Below, in pieces: positions 52,316 through 61,118 of a DNA stretch of 64,000 nucleotides (the first letter of the stretch is position 1; every line of letters starts with the position of its first letter). This DNA comes from Dongia_A sp035695765 (GTDB taxonomy: Bacteria; Pseudomonadota; Alphaproteobacteria; Dongiales; Dongiaceae): the NCBI GenBank assembly GCA_035695765.1, contig DASRRI010000085.1, positions 1 to 64,000 of the forward strand, read 5' to 3'. The notes under the pieces are model-generated. The model was given only the letters and a program-made list of their open reading frames with translations. It made no database searches and was not told the origin of the DNA. The position numbers and the translations under genes were made by a program.

Positions 52316-53059
52316 CTAGGAAATGGAGTCGACGATCAGGCCCATCAGCTTGTCGGTTGCTGACGTGCCGATCTTGGGCAAGTTCTGCAAGAAGCTGACG
52401 GTGCTGGCGATCGACGAGGTGAGCGTGTTCGTCGCATCGCTGACATTGCCGATGCCGTAAGGATCGTCCGTGCTGCGCGCCGCGCGCTCGATCGTGTCAT
52501 AGTCCCTGGAATAAAGGCCCTGGCTCAACTGGATCGCGTAGCTGTATTCCTTGTTGCGGTCGGTTCCGGTGTTCTCAGTGCGCGACACGCGCAGCACATA
52601 GTCGCCCTTCTCCATCTCAAACTTGCCGTCCTGCATCGCCTGGAACACCGTGTTCGCGGCCCCGGCCTTGGGGTCCGAATCCGCGAGCAGGCGCCCGCTC
52701 GATTTGTAGTAGATCTGGAAGCGGATCTTGCCTTCGTCCGTCTGGGCCGCATTGAGGATCGAGAAGGTTGTGGCAGTCTTGCTCGTCACGCGGAACCGGA
52801 AGCCGTCCACTGCATCGCCTGAGCCGAGCGAGCTGAAGACATTGAGGCGGGTCTCGTTCTTCTTGAGCTCACCGATGTTGCGGGCCGTCGCGCTGCTCTC
52901 GAACTTGACGTCGCGCGTATCCTTCTGGAATTCCTGGACCGTCTTGCCGCTGTTCTTCTGCGCCTGCTGCTGCTGGATGCGCGCAACTTCGCGCTCGATG
53001 CGCTGAAGCTCTGCGCTGGCTGCGGAGGCGGCGGAGGTGCTGCTTGAAACGGTCGCCAT
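52316..53059 (-). CDS. Protein of unknown function next to flaF
   Basis: 247 residues. N-terminal coiled coil (AELQRIEREVARIQQQQAQKN), then a beta-rich central domain with DGFRFRVTSKTATTFSILNAAQTDEGKIRFQIYYKSSGRLLADSDPKAG and FEMEKGDYVLRVSRTENTG. The C-terminal part is SYAIQLSQGLYSRDYDTIERAA. No signal peptide. It follows flaF within 15 bp and likely shares its transcript, pointing to a flagellar role. The GDYVLRVSR segment resembles bacterial pre-peptidase beta domains, but the match is too weak to name. Confidence 0.75.
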   Translation of the reverse strand: MATVSSSTSAASAASAELQRIEREVARIQQQQAQKNSGKTVQEFQKDTRDVKFESSATARNIGELKKNETRLNVFSSLGSGDAVDGFRFRVTSKTATTFSILNAAQTDEGKIRFQIYYKSSGRLLADSDPKAGAANTVFQAMQDGKFEMEKGDYVLRVSRTENTGTDRNKEYSYAIQLSQGLYSRDYDTIERAARSTDDPYGIGNVSDATNTLTSSIASTVSFLQNLPKIGTSATDKLMGLIVDSIS

Positions 53060-53074
53060 GATCTGTCCCCTGCG

Positions 53075-53518
53075 CTAGGCGGAAACGCTCATCACCGGCG
53101 GCCGGCCGGCGGCGGGTTGCGCCGGGGTGGCAGCGATGGGCATCGCACGCGGCGCCGGCTGGGCAGGCTTTGCCGCCAAGCCTTCGGCGATCGCGCGGTT
53201 GATATCGAGGATGGGTCCAATCTTGGAGCCGTCGAGATCGGCCAGACGCGCCATCACATGGCGATCCATCATGACCGACAAGGCAAGCACGTTGTCGCGC
53301 ACATCCTTGGGCAGCGGGCAATCCGGTTCGCTGAGGGCAGCCTGGAAAATCGACCAGAGGCGCTGATTGAGGCGCAATGCTTCCCGCAAGGATTCGCCGT
53401 TGTCGTTCATCTTCGCGGCCAGAGCCAGCCGGCGCGACGCCTCGCCCAAGGCCCACGCCTCGGTGCTGCGCGGATCGTCTGCATCGGGGCGGCTGGCGTA
53501 ACCGTTTGGTGCTTTCAT
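53075..53518 (-). CDS. flaF: Flagellar biosynthesis regulator FlaF
   Basis: 147 residues. DPRSTEAWALGEASRRLALAAK, then LREALRLNQRLWSIFQAALSEPDCPLPKDVRDNVLALSVMMDRHVMARLADL is the FlaF signature. In Caulobacter, FlaF promotes flagellin translation or secretion and works opposite FlbT. The C-terminal 40 residues are Pro/Ala-rich and variable. Gene order flbT-flaF downstream of the flagellin is typical of alphaproteobacteria. Confidence 0.93.
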   Translation of the reverse strand: MKAPNGYASRPDADDPRSTEAWALGEASRRLALAAKMNDNGESLREALRLNQRLWSIFQAALSEPDCPLPKDVRDNVLALSVMMDRHVMARLADLDGSKIGPILDINRAIAEGLAAKPAQPAPRAMPIAATPAQPAAGRPPVMSVSA

Positions 53519-53565
53519 CCCGTCCTCACTTCAGTCCCCGGGCCTGCCGCTCGGCAATCGACACG

Positions 53566-53922
53566 TCAGAACAGCTTCGCGGTCAGCTTCAGGGCGCGGT
53601 AGTAGTCCCGTTCCTGCACGAACCGTGCCACCTGCTCCAAATCCTTAACGCGATCCGGTCGATCGGCTTCGCAATGGGCCAGCACGGTCTCGAACTTGCT
53701 GGAGGTCTCGGCGGTATCCTCCGGAAACAAATAGAGCAATTGGATTGCCAGATAGAGCTTCTTCTCGTTGGTGTCCGCCTGCTCCTCCTTCATGACCTCG
53801 CGGCCGCGAAGGAAGTTTGCCTTGTTATAGAGATAGAAGGTTCCCGGTTCCTCGCCGCGGCCGATAACCGCGCCGTTGACGATGACCTTCTCTCCCGGGC
53901 GAAGCGAAAACTTGAGCGGCAC
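53566..53922 (-). CDS. flbT: Flagellin mRNA regulator FlbT
   Basis: 118 residues. PLKFSLRPGEKVIVNGAVIGRGEEPGTFYLYNKANFLRGREVM and KKLYLAIQLLYLFPEDTAETSSKFETVLAHC match FlbT, which in Caulobacter binds the flagellin mRNA 5' region and lowers its translation and stability. The start is GTG with GGGAGGAAG upstream, a strong ribosome-binding site. It lies between flagellin 1 and flaF. Confidence 0.93.
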   Translation of the reverse strand: MPLKFSLRPGEKVIVNGAVIGRGEEPGTFYLYNKANFLRGREVMKEEQADTNEKKLYLAIQLLYLFPEDTAETSSKFETVLAHCEADRPDRVKDLEQVARFVQERDYYRALKLTAKLF

Positions 53923-54005
53923 CTGGACTTCCTCCCCCTAAACGCCGATCTCGAATGTCCGGCCGATCTTCCAATTCTAACCTTCGAGATCGTTTGGGAA
54001 GAAGC

Positions 54006-54032
54006 GGGCGGCGGCGGGTCGCGCCGCCGCCC
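54006..54032. terminator. GC-rich hairpin after flagellin 1
   Basis: GGGCGGCGGCG and CGCCGCCGCCC pair over 11 bp around a short loop, 23 bp past the flagellin stop (54055). Likely ends the abundant flagellin transcript before flbT, though read-through is possible. Confidence 0.65.
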
Positions 54033-54054
54033 AACTCTATCCGACCCTGACGGT

Positions 54055-56304
54055 TTAGAACAACCGCAGGATGGCCTGCTGCGCCTGGTTGGCCAGAGAC
54101 AGCGAGATAGTGCCCAACTGCTGGCGCGTCTGCAGCGTCAGGATGTTGGCACCCTCTTCATTCTGGTCGGCCAGTGTCAGCTTGCCAGCGCCTTCCTTCA
54201 GCACGTCCGAGAACGCCTGGGTATAATCCAGACGGGTCAGGAGCGTGTTGGAGTTGGTGCTGAGCGACGAAGATGCGGACCGCAACTTCAGCTTCGCCGC
54301 ATCCAACTGCCGGATCGAATTGTCGATATCCGACCGATCGTTCCAGTTGTTCTGAGCGAAGTCGAGCTGCAAGCCTTGACCGTCGGTCTGAACGTTCTGG
54401 CTGACGACCGTCACCGTGCTGGTGTTGGTTTCGTTCAGCTGAACGGTCAGGTTGTTGGCATCCGACGCGTCGACCTGCTGGGTGGTTTCCAGCGTGGCCG
54501 TCTCACCGGCATTCTTGCCGCGCACATCGAACGCCGCCGAACGCGTGCCCGTGAAATCGCCACGGACCTTGTAGGCAACCGTACCGTCAAGAGTGCCGGT
54601 ACCCACGCCTGCAGACGTGTAGGCGAGGTTCAGCGTTGCGCCAGCGTTGGAACCACCGACGACGGTGAAGTTCACGCTGCTGCCGGCAACACCGGCCGAC
54701 AGGTTCACGGCCGTCAAAGTCGCCGTGCCGCCGAGGCCATCAGTGAGGGTCAGGGTCGCGTTATCGGCAGAACCCGACACCGCAATTTCCACGTTCGAGA
54801 TCGCATTGTCGAGGAAGCCCGACGCCGCGCTGACCGTGGAGATGGCAAACGTGCTGCCAGTGATGCCGGAACCGGTAACGGATTCGGTGCCGTTGATTTC
54901 GGTCGCACCGGCCGAACCAGCGACCGCCAGAAACTTCAGTTCTAGCGGATTGATGGTCGCCGTGAAACCTGCACTGCCGACACCCGAGAACGAAACCGCA
55001 GTCTGGCCGACCGAGACGTTGGTATGCGTAGCCGTCGTGCCGTTGGCTGCGGTGGCGGTGACGGAGAACGACGCGAACGTGTTGTTCACGTAGTCATAGG
55101 CGCCCGCCGTAGCGGTCAATGTTACCTTGGTATCCCCATTGACGCCAGCCGCGCTCGACAACGTAACGTTGGTGAACGCACCGGCGCCGGTGCCGTAGGC
55201 CGTGCTGACGGCCGCCGAGTATTTGGACGCACCAAGGATCTGACGCTCATCAAGGGTGATGCGCGCCGTGCCCGAATCGAAAGCGAACGCGTTCTCGCCA
55301 TTCGAGACCTTGCCTGAACCGAGCGCGGAGAGACCGTCGCGCGTGACGGCTTCGCCATTCTCGTTGGTCGCGACCAGCTGCAGGTTGACGTTCTTCTCGA
55401 TGACAGAGGTGCCGACGCCGGCGGTGTCCGCAACGTCCTCGATCGCATCGAAATCGAGATCGAAGCTGACGCGGGTGCCGCTGTCGAAGCTCTGCGAGAA
55501 GCGCAGAACCGTGCCAGAGGCCTCCGCCGAATCCCATTCGGCATTGGTGAAAGTCTGGGTAAAGGTCTGCGAGCCCTCGGTAACGGTGATGATCTTATCC
55601 TTGCCCTGGCCGCCCGACAGCTTGACCGAGACGCTGTCGAAGTTGAACTCCGACTTCGAAGCGAAGCCGGTGATTTCCAGATTGCTGATGCCGCGGGCGC
55701 GTTCGGCGTTGGCGATATCATCCGAGTTGCCGGAGATCGCGCCGTCACCGACGACGGTGATCGCGTAGGTGTCGGCTTCCACGACGTTGGTTGCACGAGC
55801 GCCGCTGATGCCGGTCAGGGCATTCACCGCCGTCTTCGAGGAAGAGGTCGCATCGATGCGCAGGCCGGAACCGATCAGGAGGTTCTTACCCTGATAACCG
55901 GCGTCCTGGGCCAAGCCATCGATCTGGCGCAGCACGTTGTTGAACTGGGTCGCCAAGCTGTTGCGCAGCTTGAGCGAGTTGGCGTCGTTGCCCAACGAAC
56001 CCAACGCCTGGGTCGTCAAACCGCGGGCCTGCTCGACCAGCTTTTCAATCGCCGTGATGCCTTCGTCGCCGGATTTGATCGTGCTGATCGCCTGACCAAT
56101 TCCGTCCTTGAGGCCGTCAAGGTCACCAGCGCGCTGAGTCAGACCCTTGGCAGCGAAGAACGCGGCCGGGCCATCCAAAGCACTGTTGATCTTGTTGCCG
56201 GTCGCGAGGCGGACCTGGGTACTCTCCAAGAGCGACGTCGTCTTTTGCAGCAACAGCAGGTTGCTGCGTACGCCGGCGGTCAAGGAAATGGAGTTAGTTG
56301 CCAT
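54055..56304 (-). CDS. Flagellin (large form, copy 1)
   Basis: 749 residues. Conserved D0/D1 N-terminus: SLTAGVRSNLLLLQKTTSLLESTQVRLATGNKINSALDGPAAFFAAKGLTQRAGDLDGLKDGIGQAISTIKSGDEGITAIEKL. The C-terminus is NEEGANILTLQTRQQLGTISLSLANQAQQAILRLF. Between them is a very long D2/D3-type beta domain (about 180-660), rich in Thr, Ala, Gly and Ser and likely surface-exposed. AAGGAGC precedes the ATG. A sigma-54 promoter lies 83 bp upstream. A paralogue of nearly equal length is at 61119. Confidence 0.95.
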   Translation of the reverse strand: MATNSISLTAGVRSNLLLLQKTTSLLESTQVRLATGNKINSALDGPAAFFAAKGLTQRAGDLDGLKDGIGQAISTIKSGDEGITAIEKLVEQARGLTTQALGSLGNDANSLKLRNSLATQFNNVLRQIDGLAQDAGYQGKNLLIGSGLRIDATSSSKTAVNALTGISGARATNVVEADTYAITVVGDGAISGNSDDIANAERARGISNLEITGFASKSEFNFDSVSVKLSGGQGKDKIITVTEGSQTFTQTFTNAEWDSAEASGTVLRFSQSFDSGTRVSFDLDFDAIEDVADTAGVGTSVIEKNVNLQLVATNENGEAVTRDGLSALGSGKVSNGENAFAFDSGTARITLDERQILGASKYSAAVSTAYGTGAGAFTNVTLSSAAGVNGDTKVTLTATAGAYDYVNNTFASFSVTATAANGTTATHTNVSVGQTAVSFSGVGSAGFTATINPLELKFLAVAGSAGATEINGTESVTGSGITGSTFAISTVSAASGFLDNAISNVEIAVSGSADNATLTLTDGLGGTATLTAVNLSAGVAGSSVNFTVVGGSNAGATLNLAYTSAGVGTGTLDGTVAYKVRGDFTGTRSAAFDVRGKNAGETATLETTQQVDASDANNLTVQLNETNTSTVTVVSQNVQTDGQGLQLDFAQNNWNDRSDIDNSIRQLDAAKLKLRSASSSLSTNSNTLLTRLDYTQAFSDVLKEGAGKLTLADQNEEGANILTLQTRQQLGTISLSLANQAQQAILRLF

Positions 56305-56386
56305 TCGAGAAGCTCCTTTGGAGGCTTGCTAGCCGCGACGACTTTGCGTGCGCGGGCCGGCGCGATAGCACCGGCTCAGGGTAGGT

Positions 56387-56402
56387 AGCAATTTCCTTGC
56401 CA
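56387..56402 (-). promoter_or_regulatory. Sigma-54 promoter of flagellin 1
   Basis: Minus strand TGGCAAG-GAAA-TTGCT, one base from TGGCACG-N4-TTGCW, 83 bp before the ATG at 56304. Confidence 0.82.
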
Positions 56403-56465
56403 CTAGGCAGATATGTCCCAAGTATCGGAAATCCTTGCCTTTTCCCCTGTGGAGCGAGGGGCCAA

Positions 56466-56526
56466 ACCGGCAATTTTTGCCGGTGGGCGGTAACTCTTGC
56501 CGCGTTAACGAAGTGGGTTACGGCAA
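56466..56526. promoter_or_regulatory. Cluster of CGGCAA/TTGCCG elements upstream of flagellin 1, candidate FlbD enhancer
   Basis: ACCGGCAATTTTTGCCGGT (56466-56484) is a perfect palindrome of two CGGCAA half-sites. TTGCCG (56497-56502) and CGGCAA (56521-56526) add a spaced pair. They lie 64-140 bp upstream of the sigma-54 promoter, a typical enhancer distance. The rest of 56305-56685 holds no gene; the plus-strand promoter of the TPR gene may also be here. Confidence 0.5.
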
Positions 56527-56685
56527 GAATTTCTCTGTGTTTTCAATGTATTAGTTTATACTTCATTAACCATTCCAGCACTAGCATCGGGGTCTCGCAG
56601 GGTCCGGCCGGCATTTCCCTGTGCATTTGAGCTAAATCCCCGATAGCTCGCCTCCTGACGGCGGGCCGGACGGGCGCGGCCGCAT

Positions 56686-59600
56686 ATGGGACCACGAATG
56701 GGAACGCAAACCTCGGCAGCCAAGAACAATCACGACGACAACGCACAAATCGCGGCGCTCATGCAGCAAGCTGCGAATGCATTCCAGGCCCGGAAATTCG
56801 ATCGCCTGACGTCGATCCTGGACCAGGTGCTGGAGATCAATCCCGACCATACTGGCGCGCTCTACAACCGCGGTATCCTGCATCGCGACAATAATGAACT
56901 GTACGGCGCGGAATCCTGCTTCCGCCGGGCGCTGAAGCTCGATCCGGATATGATCGATGCCTATCAGGCGCTCGCCGACCTGCTTTTCAACGTAAAGCAC
57001 CTCCTGCCGTCGGCGAAGCTCTACGAGCTGGCGCTGGAACGCGCGCCCAACAAACTGAGCCTGCTACACAATCTGGCCAAGACGAGGCTGATGCTGAAGG
57101 AGGCGGGGCCGACCGAGGCGCTGGCGCGGAAAATCCTGCTAATCGACGACCGATCGGTCGAAGCGCTCAATGATCTTGCTTGGGCTCTGCTTTATCAGGG
57201 CGGAAACCCGGAAGAGGTGCTGGAAGTCACGGACCGGGCCTTGGCGGTAGAGCCGAACGAACCGCACGCCATGGCGCTGCGCGAGGTCGCGCTGCGGAGG
57301 GCCGGCCGATCGGAAGAGGCACGCAGCCTGTGGCAAAGCATTCTTGATATCTGCTCCGCGGACTGGGAAGAGTCGCGGCCATTCTGCGAGGTCTATTACT
57401 GGCTGAACCAGACGGACCGGGCGCGCGACATCATCATGGCTTTCATCGCCGCCAATCCGGACCGGCCCGACGGCCTGAAGGACCTGGCGAACCTCATCAT
57501 GAACGATGGCGAGTTCATCCAGGCGCAGGAGATCCTGGACCGGGCTGCCGAGATGGCTCCGGACAATATGACTGTTCGTATGGTGCGCGGGCTCAACGCG
57601 TTCCGGCTTGGCGACTATCGGCTGGGGCTTGAGCTCTACGAAGCACGCTGGCATCGCGATGCGTTCGACAAGCCCTGGAATGTGCCGGTTCCGGAATGGA
57701 ATGGCGACAAGCTTGATGGGCGGCTGCTGGTCTATAGCGAGCAGGGCATTGGCGACTACGTCATGTACGCGCTCCTGTTCAAGGAACTGCGCCAATACGC
57801 CAGGTCAATCACCATCGAGGTCAATCCGCGCATCGCCAGCCTGTTCCGCCGCAGCTTTCCAGACATGCGGGTGATCGACCGCAATGCTCTGCCGGTCGAT
57901 TGGAATCCGGCGGACTATGCCGCCAAGGTCGCCATGGGCGATCTGCCGGCCCGGCTCAATGTGGACCTTGAGAACATGCCGCATCGCGAAGGGTTCCTGA
58001 TCGCGGAGCCGTCGCTGGCTCTCAAGCTGCGTGCTAAGTATCAGGCGTTGTTCCCGGGCAAGCGGTTGATCGGGATATCATGGCGCAGCGGCAACCGCGA
58101 TAGCGCCACGATCCGTTCGATCGATCTCAGCCTGATGAAGCCCATCTTCGAGACACCGGACTGCGCGTTCATCTCGCTGCAATACGGCGACATCAGCCGC
58201 GACATCGAGACATTGAAAGCCGAGACCGGGCACGAGATCCATTGGGATCGCGAGGTCGACCCGCTGCATTTCCTCGATCCGTTCGCGGCCCAGGTCGCGG
58301 CCATGGACCAAATCATCTCCGTCGACAACAGCACGGTCCATTTCGCCGGGGCGATCGGTACGCCCTGCTGGGTCATCTTGCCGGTCAATTCCGACTGGCG
58401 CTGGCTGGCCGAACGGACGAGCTCGATCTGGTATGACAGTCTCGAACTGTTCAGGCTGCAACCCGGCGATGGCTGGGAAAAGCTGATCGCGCGTGCCGCT
58501 CGCAAGCTGCGGGAGATCGGTTCGGAACCCCTGATCGACGCCCAGGCGAAGATGTGCCTGCGCTGCGGCGAAGAGCTGTTGCGGCGGGGCGTCGTGGCCC
58601 AGGCGGAAGACTACTTTCGCTGGCTCCTGCAAACCGGGCGGCATACCGCGGCCGCTTTCCATGGCGTCGGAATCGCGGCGCAGAAGGCGCAAAAATTCGA
58701 GGATGCCGCGGCGATTCTAGGCCGCGCAGCAGAGCTGGCGGATCGCATCGATTACAAAGCTGACTGGTCAGTCGCGCTGTTTGATGCCGGCCATCGCGAT
58801 GCAGCGGAGCGGCTCGCACGCAATCTGACGCGCCAGAGCGACGATCCGACTGCCTTGATGGCGATGGGCCAGATCCTGGCGGCGAAAGGGCTGCCGGACC
58901 AGGCCACCGACTACTTTGCGCGTATCCTGCGTACCGACCCATCGCATGTGATCGCCCGGTTTGTACTGGCGGGCTTGCAAGCCGCCCAGGGAGACAGTGA
59001 GTTGGCGCATCGCAACCTGTCGCGCCTGGTCCAAGCCGCGCCGGATCTTCCGGCGCCGCGCGCTGCCTTGGCGGAAATCGATCTGCGCGACGGCCGCGAA
59101 GAGGCCGGCTGGTCCAATTTCGCCTGGCGCTTCGGCATGGCGCCGGAGGAATTGCCCGGCCACCTGGCCATGATGGCGCCGGCCGATCGGCCGAAATCCT
59201 GGTCCGGCGGCAAGGTGCGCAAGCGCCGGCTGTTCCTGCGTGCCGAGCGTACCGCGATGGAGCAATTGCTGTTTGCGTCGCTGTTGCCGGAACTGCGCAA
59301 GGATTCACGCGCGATTCTCGCAGAGAGCGATCCGGCGGTGCTCCCGATCTTGAACTCCGCATTTTCTGATATCTCGTTCGCGGCCGCCGGCAGCCTGACG
59401 CCCGCGCGGCTGATGGAGGATCGGATCCAGCTTGCGAGCAGTCTTGGCGATCTGGCACCGGCTTATCCGCGTGTTGCGGGAAGCTGGCTGCCTTACGATC
59501 ATGGGGCGGCAGCAGCGCGCCGCGCCACCCTTTCGACCAAACATCTGGTCGGCCTGTCATGGCGACCGACGAACTCCGCGCTCGGTGGGCTCGAGCCAAT

Positions 59601-59991
59601 CGCACCTTTGCTGGAACTGCCCGGTATTCTCTGGGTTGCGCTGCCGACAGGTCCAGTCGCGCCCGCGATCGCGCAATTACTTTCAGGGCAAGGTGACGCT
59701 TTGATCTTTGATCCGCGCATGGCGCAGGAGGGATTGGCGGCCCTGGCCGATCGGATCGCTACGCTTGACCTCCTCATCTCCACCGAGGATCTGGCAGCGA
59801 CGCTGGCCGGCGCCCTCGGCAAGCCGGTGTGGAAGATCGCCGGAGCGGCGGATCATTGGTCGTGGCTGGCCGATGGTGCTACAAGCAAATGGCATCCCGG
59901 CGCGCGCATCTTCCGCGCATCAGGCAGCGGCGCAGATGTCACCGCCGATGTGTGCGCCGAACTCGAACGCTTCACGGGAGGTTCGCAATGA
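56686..59991 (+). CDS. Internally duplicated TPR / glycosyltransferase-like protein
   Basis: 1101 residues in two homologous halves. First: TPR repeats (about 20-330; ALYNRGILHRDNNELYGAESCFRRALKLDPDMIDAYQALADLLF) followed by a GT9/heptosyltransferase-like domain (about 330-610) with LLVYSEQGIGDYVMYALLFKEL, GISWRSGN and IISVDNSTVHFAGAIGTPCWVILP. Second: TPRs (about 620-810) and a diverged GT-like domain (about 810-1095) ending ISTEDLAATLAGALGKPVWKIAG, where the conserved D-N-S-T-V-H is lost. Location between flagellin genes suggests flagellin glycosylation. Overlaps the next gene by ATGA. ATG 56698 is an alternative start. Confidence 0.85.
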   Translation: MGPRMGTQTSAAKNNHDDNAQIAALMQQAANAFQARKFDRLTSILDQVLEINPDHTGALYNRGILHRDNNELYGAESCFRRALKLDPDMIDAYQALADLLFNVKHLLPSAKLYELALERAPNKLSLLHNLAKTRLMLKEAGPTEALARKILLIDDRSVEALNDLAWALLYQGGNPEEVLEVTDRALAVEPNEPHAMALREVALRRAGRSEEARSLWQSILDICSADWEESRPFCEVYYWLNQTDRARDIIMAFIAANPDRPDGLKDLANLIMNDGEFIQAQEILDRAAEMAPDNMTVRMVRGLNAFRLGDYRLGLELYEARWHRDAFDKPWNVPVPEWNGDKLDGRLLVYSEQGIGDYVMYALLFKELRQYARSITIEVNPRIASLFRRSFPDMRVIDRNALPVDWNPADYAAKVAMGDLPARLNVDLENMPHREGFLIAEPSLALKLRAKYQALFPGKRLIGISWRSGNRDSATIRSIDLSLMKPIFETPDCAFISLQYGDISRDIETLKAETGHEIHWDREVDPLHFLDPFAAQVAAMDQIISVDNSTVHFAGAIGTPCWVILPVNSDWRWLAERTSSIWYDSLELFRLQPGDGWEKLIARAARKLREIGSEPLIDAQAKMCLRCGEELLRRGVVAQAEDYFRWLLQTGRHTAAAFHGVGIAAQKAQKFEDAAAILGRAAELADRIDYKADWSVALFDAGHRDAAERLARNLTRQSDDPTALMAMGQILAAKGLPDQATDYFARILRTDPSHVIARFVLAGLQAAQGDSELAHRNLSRLVQAAPDLPAPRAALAEIDLRDGREEAGWSNFAWRFGMAPEELPGHLAMMAPADRPKSWSGGKVRKRRLFLRAERTAMEQLLFASLLPELRKDSRAILAESDPAVLPILNSAFSDISFAAAGSLTPARLMEDRIQLASSLGDLAPAYPRVAGSWLPYDHGAAAARRATLSTKHLVGLSWRPTNSALGGLEPIAPLLELPGILWVALPTGPVAPAIAQLLSGQGDALIFDPRMAQEGLAALADRIATLDLLISTEDLAATLAGALGKPVWKIAGAADHWSWLADGATSKWHPGARIFRASGSGADVTADVCAELERFTGGSQ

Positions 59992-61049
59992 ACCGCAAGC
60001 AGCGCCGCACTGCGGCCAAGATCGGCAAGAAATCACCCAAGGCCGGCGCTCCGATTGCGGCCGCCGACACTGTGGTGCAGAAGGCGATCGCCGGCGTGCA
60101 AGCGGGCGCCTTCGCCGAGGCCGAGGCGGCGCTTGATGAAGTGCTGGCGCTCTTCCCCGACCATATCGAGGCGCTGCACCAGAAGGGCATGCTGCTGGCG
60201 CGCACCGATCGCGCGGAAGAGGGGGTTCCGCTGCTCCGGCGCGCGATTACTGCGCGGCCGGGCGAAGCGCTCTATTGGAATAATCTTGCGGCCGCCTGTT
60301 TCACCATCGGCCAGGCCGCGGAGGCGCAGAAAGCCGCCGCGGAAGCGGTCCGGCTCGATCCGAAATATGTAATGGCCTGGCGCAATCTGGGGATGGCGCT
60401 GACCGATCTTGATCGGTATCGCGAAGCCGCGGACGCCCTGGCCAAAGCAAGCGCGCTGGCGCCGGACGACGTCGATATCTTGAACCGCCTGGGCGCCGCG
60501 GAGGCTGAGCTGGGCGAATCCTTGCGGGCCGAAGCCGCCTTTGCCAAGGCCGTGGCGCTCGATCCCCGCAATGCCGAATGCCGGAGCAATCTCGGTGTTC
60601 TGCTGACCAAGCGCGGCCGCGCTGCCGAGGCGCTTCCGCATCTGGAAAAGGCCGTCGAGATCGAGCCTGAGCGTTTCACCACGGCGCTCCATTTCGGCGT
60701 CGCCCTGGCGCTGTCCGGCGATCATGCCAAAGGCCTGCGCTGGCTGCGCCGCGCCACTTCGATCAAGCCACGATCGGATGTGGCTTGGGGCGCATTGGCC
60801 GATGCGGCGATCGCGGCGGGTGAAAAGCAGGAAGCGCTGGACGCCGCGCGCCGCGCTGCGGGGATTGCACCATCGGATCAATCCCATCGCGCGCGCCTGC
60901 AGAAGCTGCAGCAATCTCCGCAATCCGGCGCGCAGCCGCGGCCAACCTTGATCGAGCTGGATCTGGGTGAATTGCCGCAATCCTCCGCTCAGGGTAAAGC
61001 GCCCGAGGCCGATCTCTCGACGTCGCTGGACCAGATCTTCATCCGCTGA
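59988..61049 (+). CDS. TPR repeat protein
   Basis: 353 residues. A basic N-terminus (NRKQRRTAAKIGKKSPKAG) precedes about seven tetratricopeptide repeats (e.g. EALYWNNLAAACFTIGQAAEAQKAAAEAVRLDPKYVMAWRNLGMALTDLDRYREAADALAKASALAPDDVDIL). A polar C-terminus follows. No catalytic domain is visible, so it is probably a scaffold for the preceding TPR-transferase, with which it is translationally coupled. GGGAGG lies before the ATG. Convergent with flagellin 2. Confidence 0.88.
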   Translation: MNRKQRRTAAKIGKKSPKAGAPIAAADTVVQKAIAGVQAGAFAEAEAALDEVLALFPDHIEALHQKGMLLARTDRAEEGVPLLRRAITARPGEALYWNNLAAACFTIGQAAEAQKAAAEAVRLDPKYVMAWRNLGMALTDLDRYREAADALAKASALAPDDVDILNRLGAAEAELGESLRAEAAFAKAVALDPRNAECRSNLGVLLTKRGRAAEALPHLEKAVEIEPERFTTALHFGVALALSGDHAKGLRWLRRATSIKPRSDVAWGALADAAIAAGEKQEALDAARRAAGIAPSDQSHRARLQKLQQSPQSGAQPRPTLIELDLGELPQSSAQGKAPEADLSTSLDQIFIR

Positions 61050-61065
61050 TCCCGGACAAAACGAA

Positions 61066-61099
61066 ACCGCCCGAAGCCTTGCGGCTCCGGGCGGTGTTT
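61066..61099. terminator. Bidirectional hairpin terminator between the TPR gene and flagellin 2
   Basis: Outer arms ACCGCCCG / CGGGCGGT and inner arms AGCC / GGCT with one mismatch between them, loop TTGC. It is followed by GTTT on the plus strand and preceded by AAACGAAA (U-rich on the minus strand). Confidence 0.75.
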
Positions 61100-61118
61100 C
61101 GCTGGTCCCGCTCGCTGG

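Noticed and set aside
54600..55100. Possible tandem repeats in flagellin 1 middle domain
   Set aside because: Thr/Ala/Gly-rich beta sequence gives many short similarities, but I found no regular period comparable with the FlgL modules.
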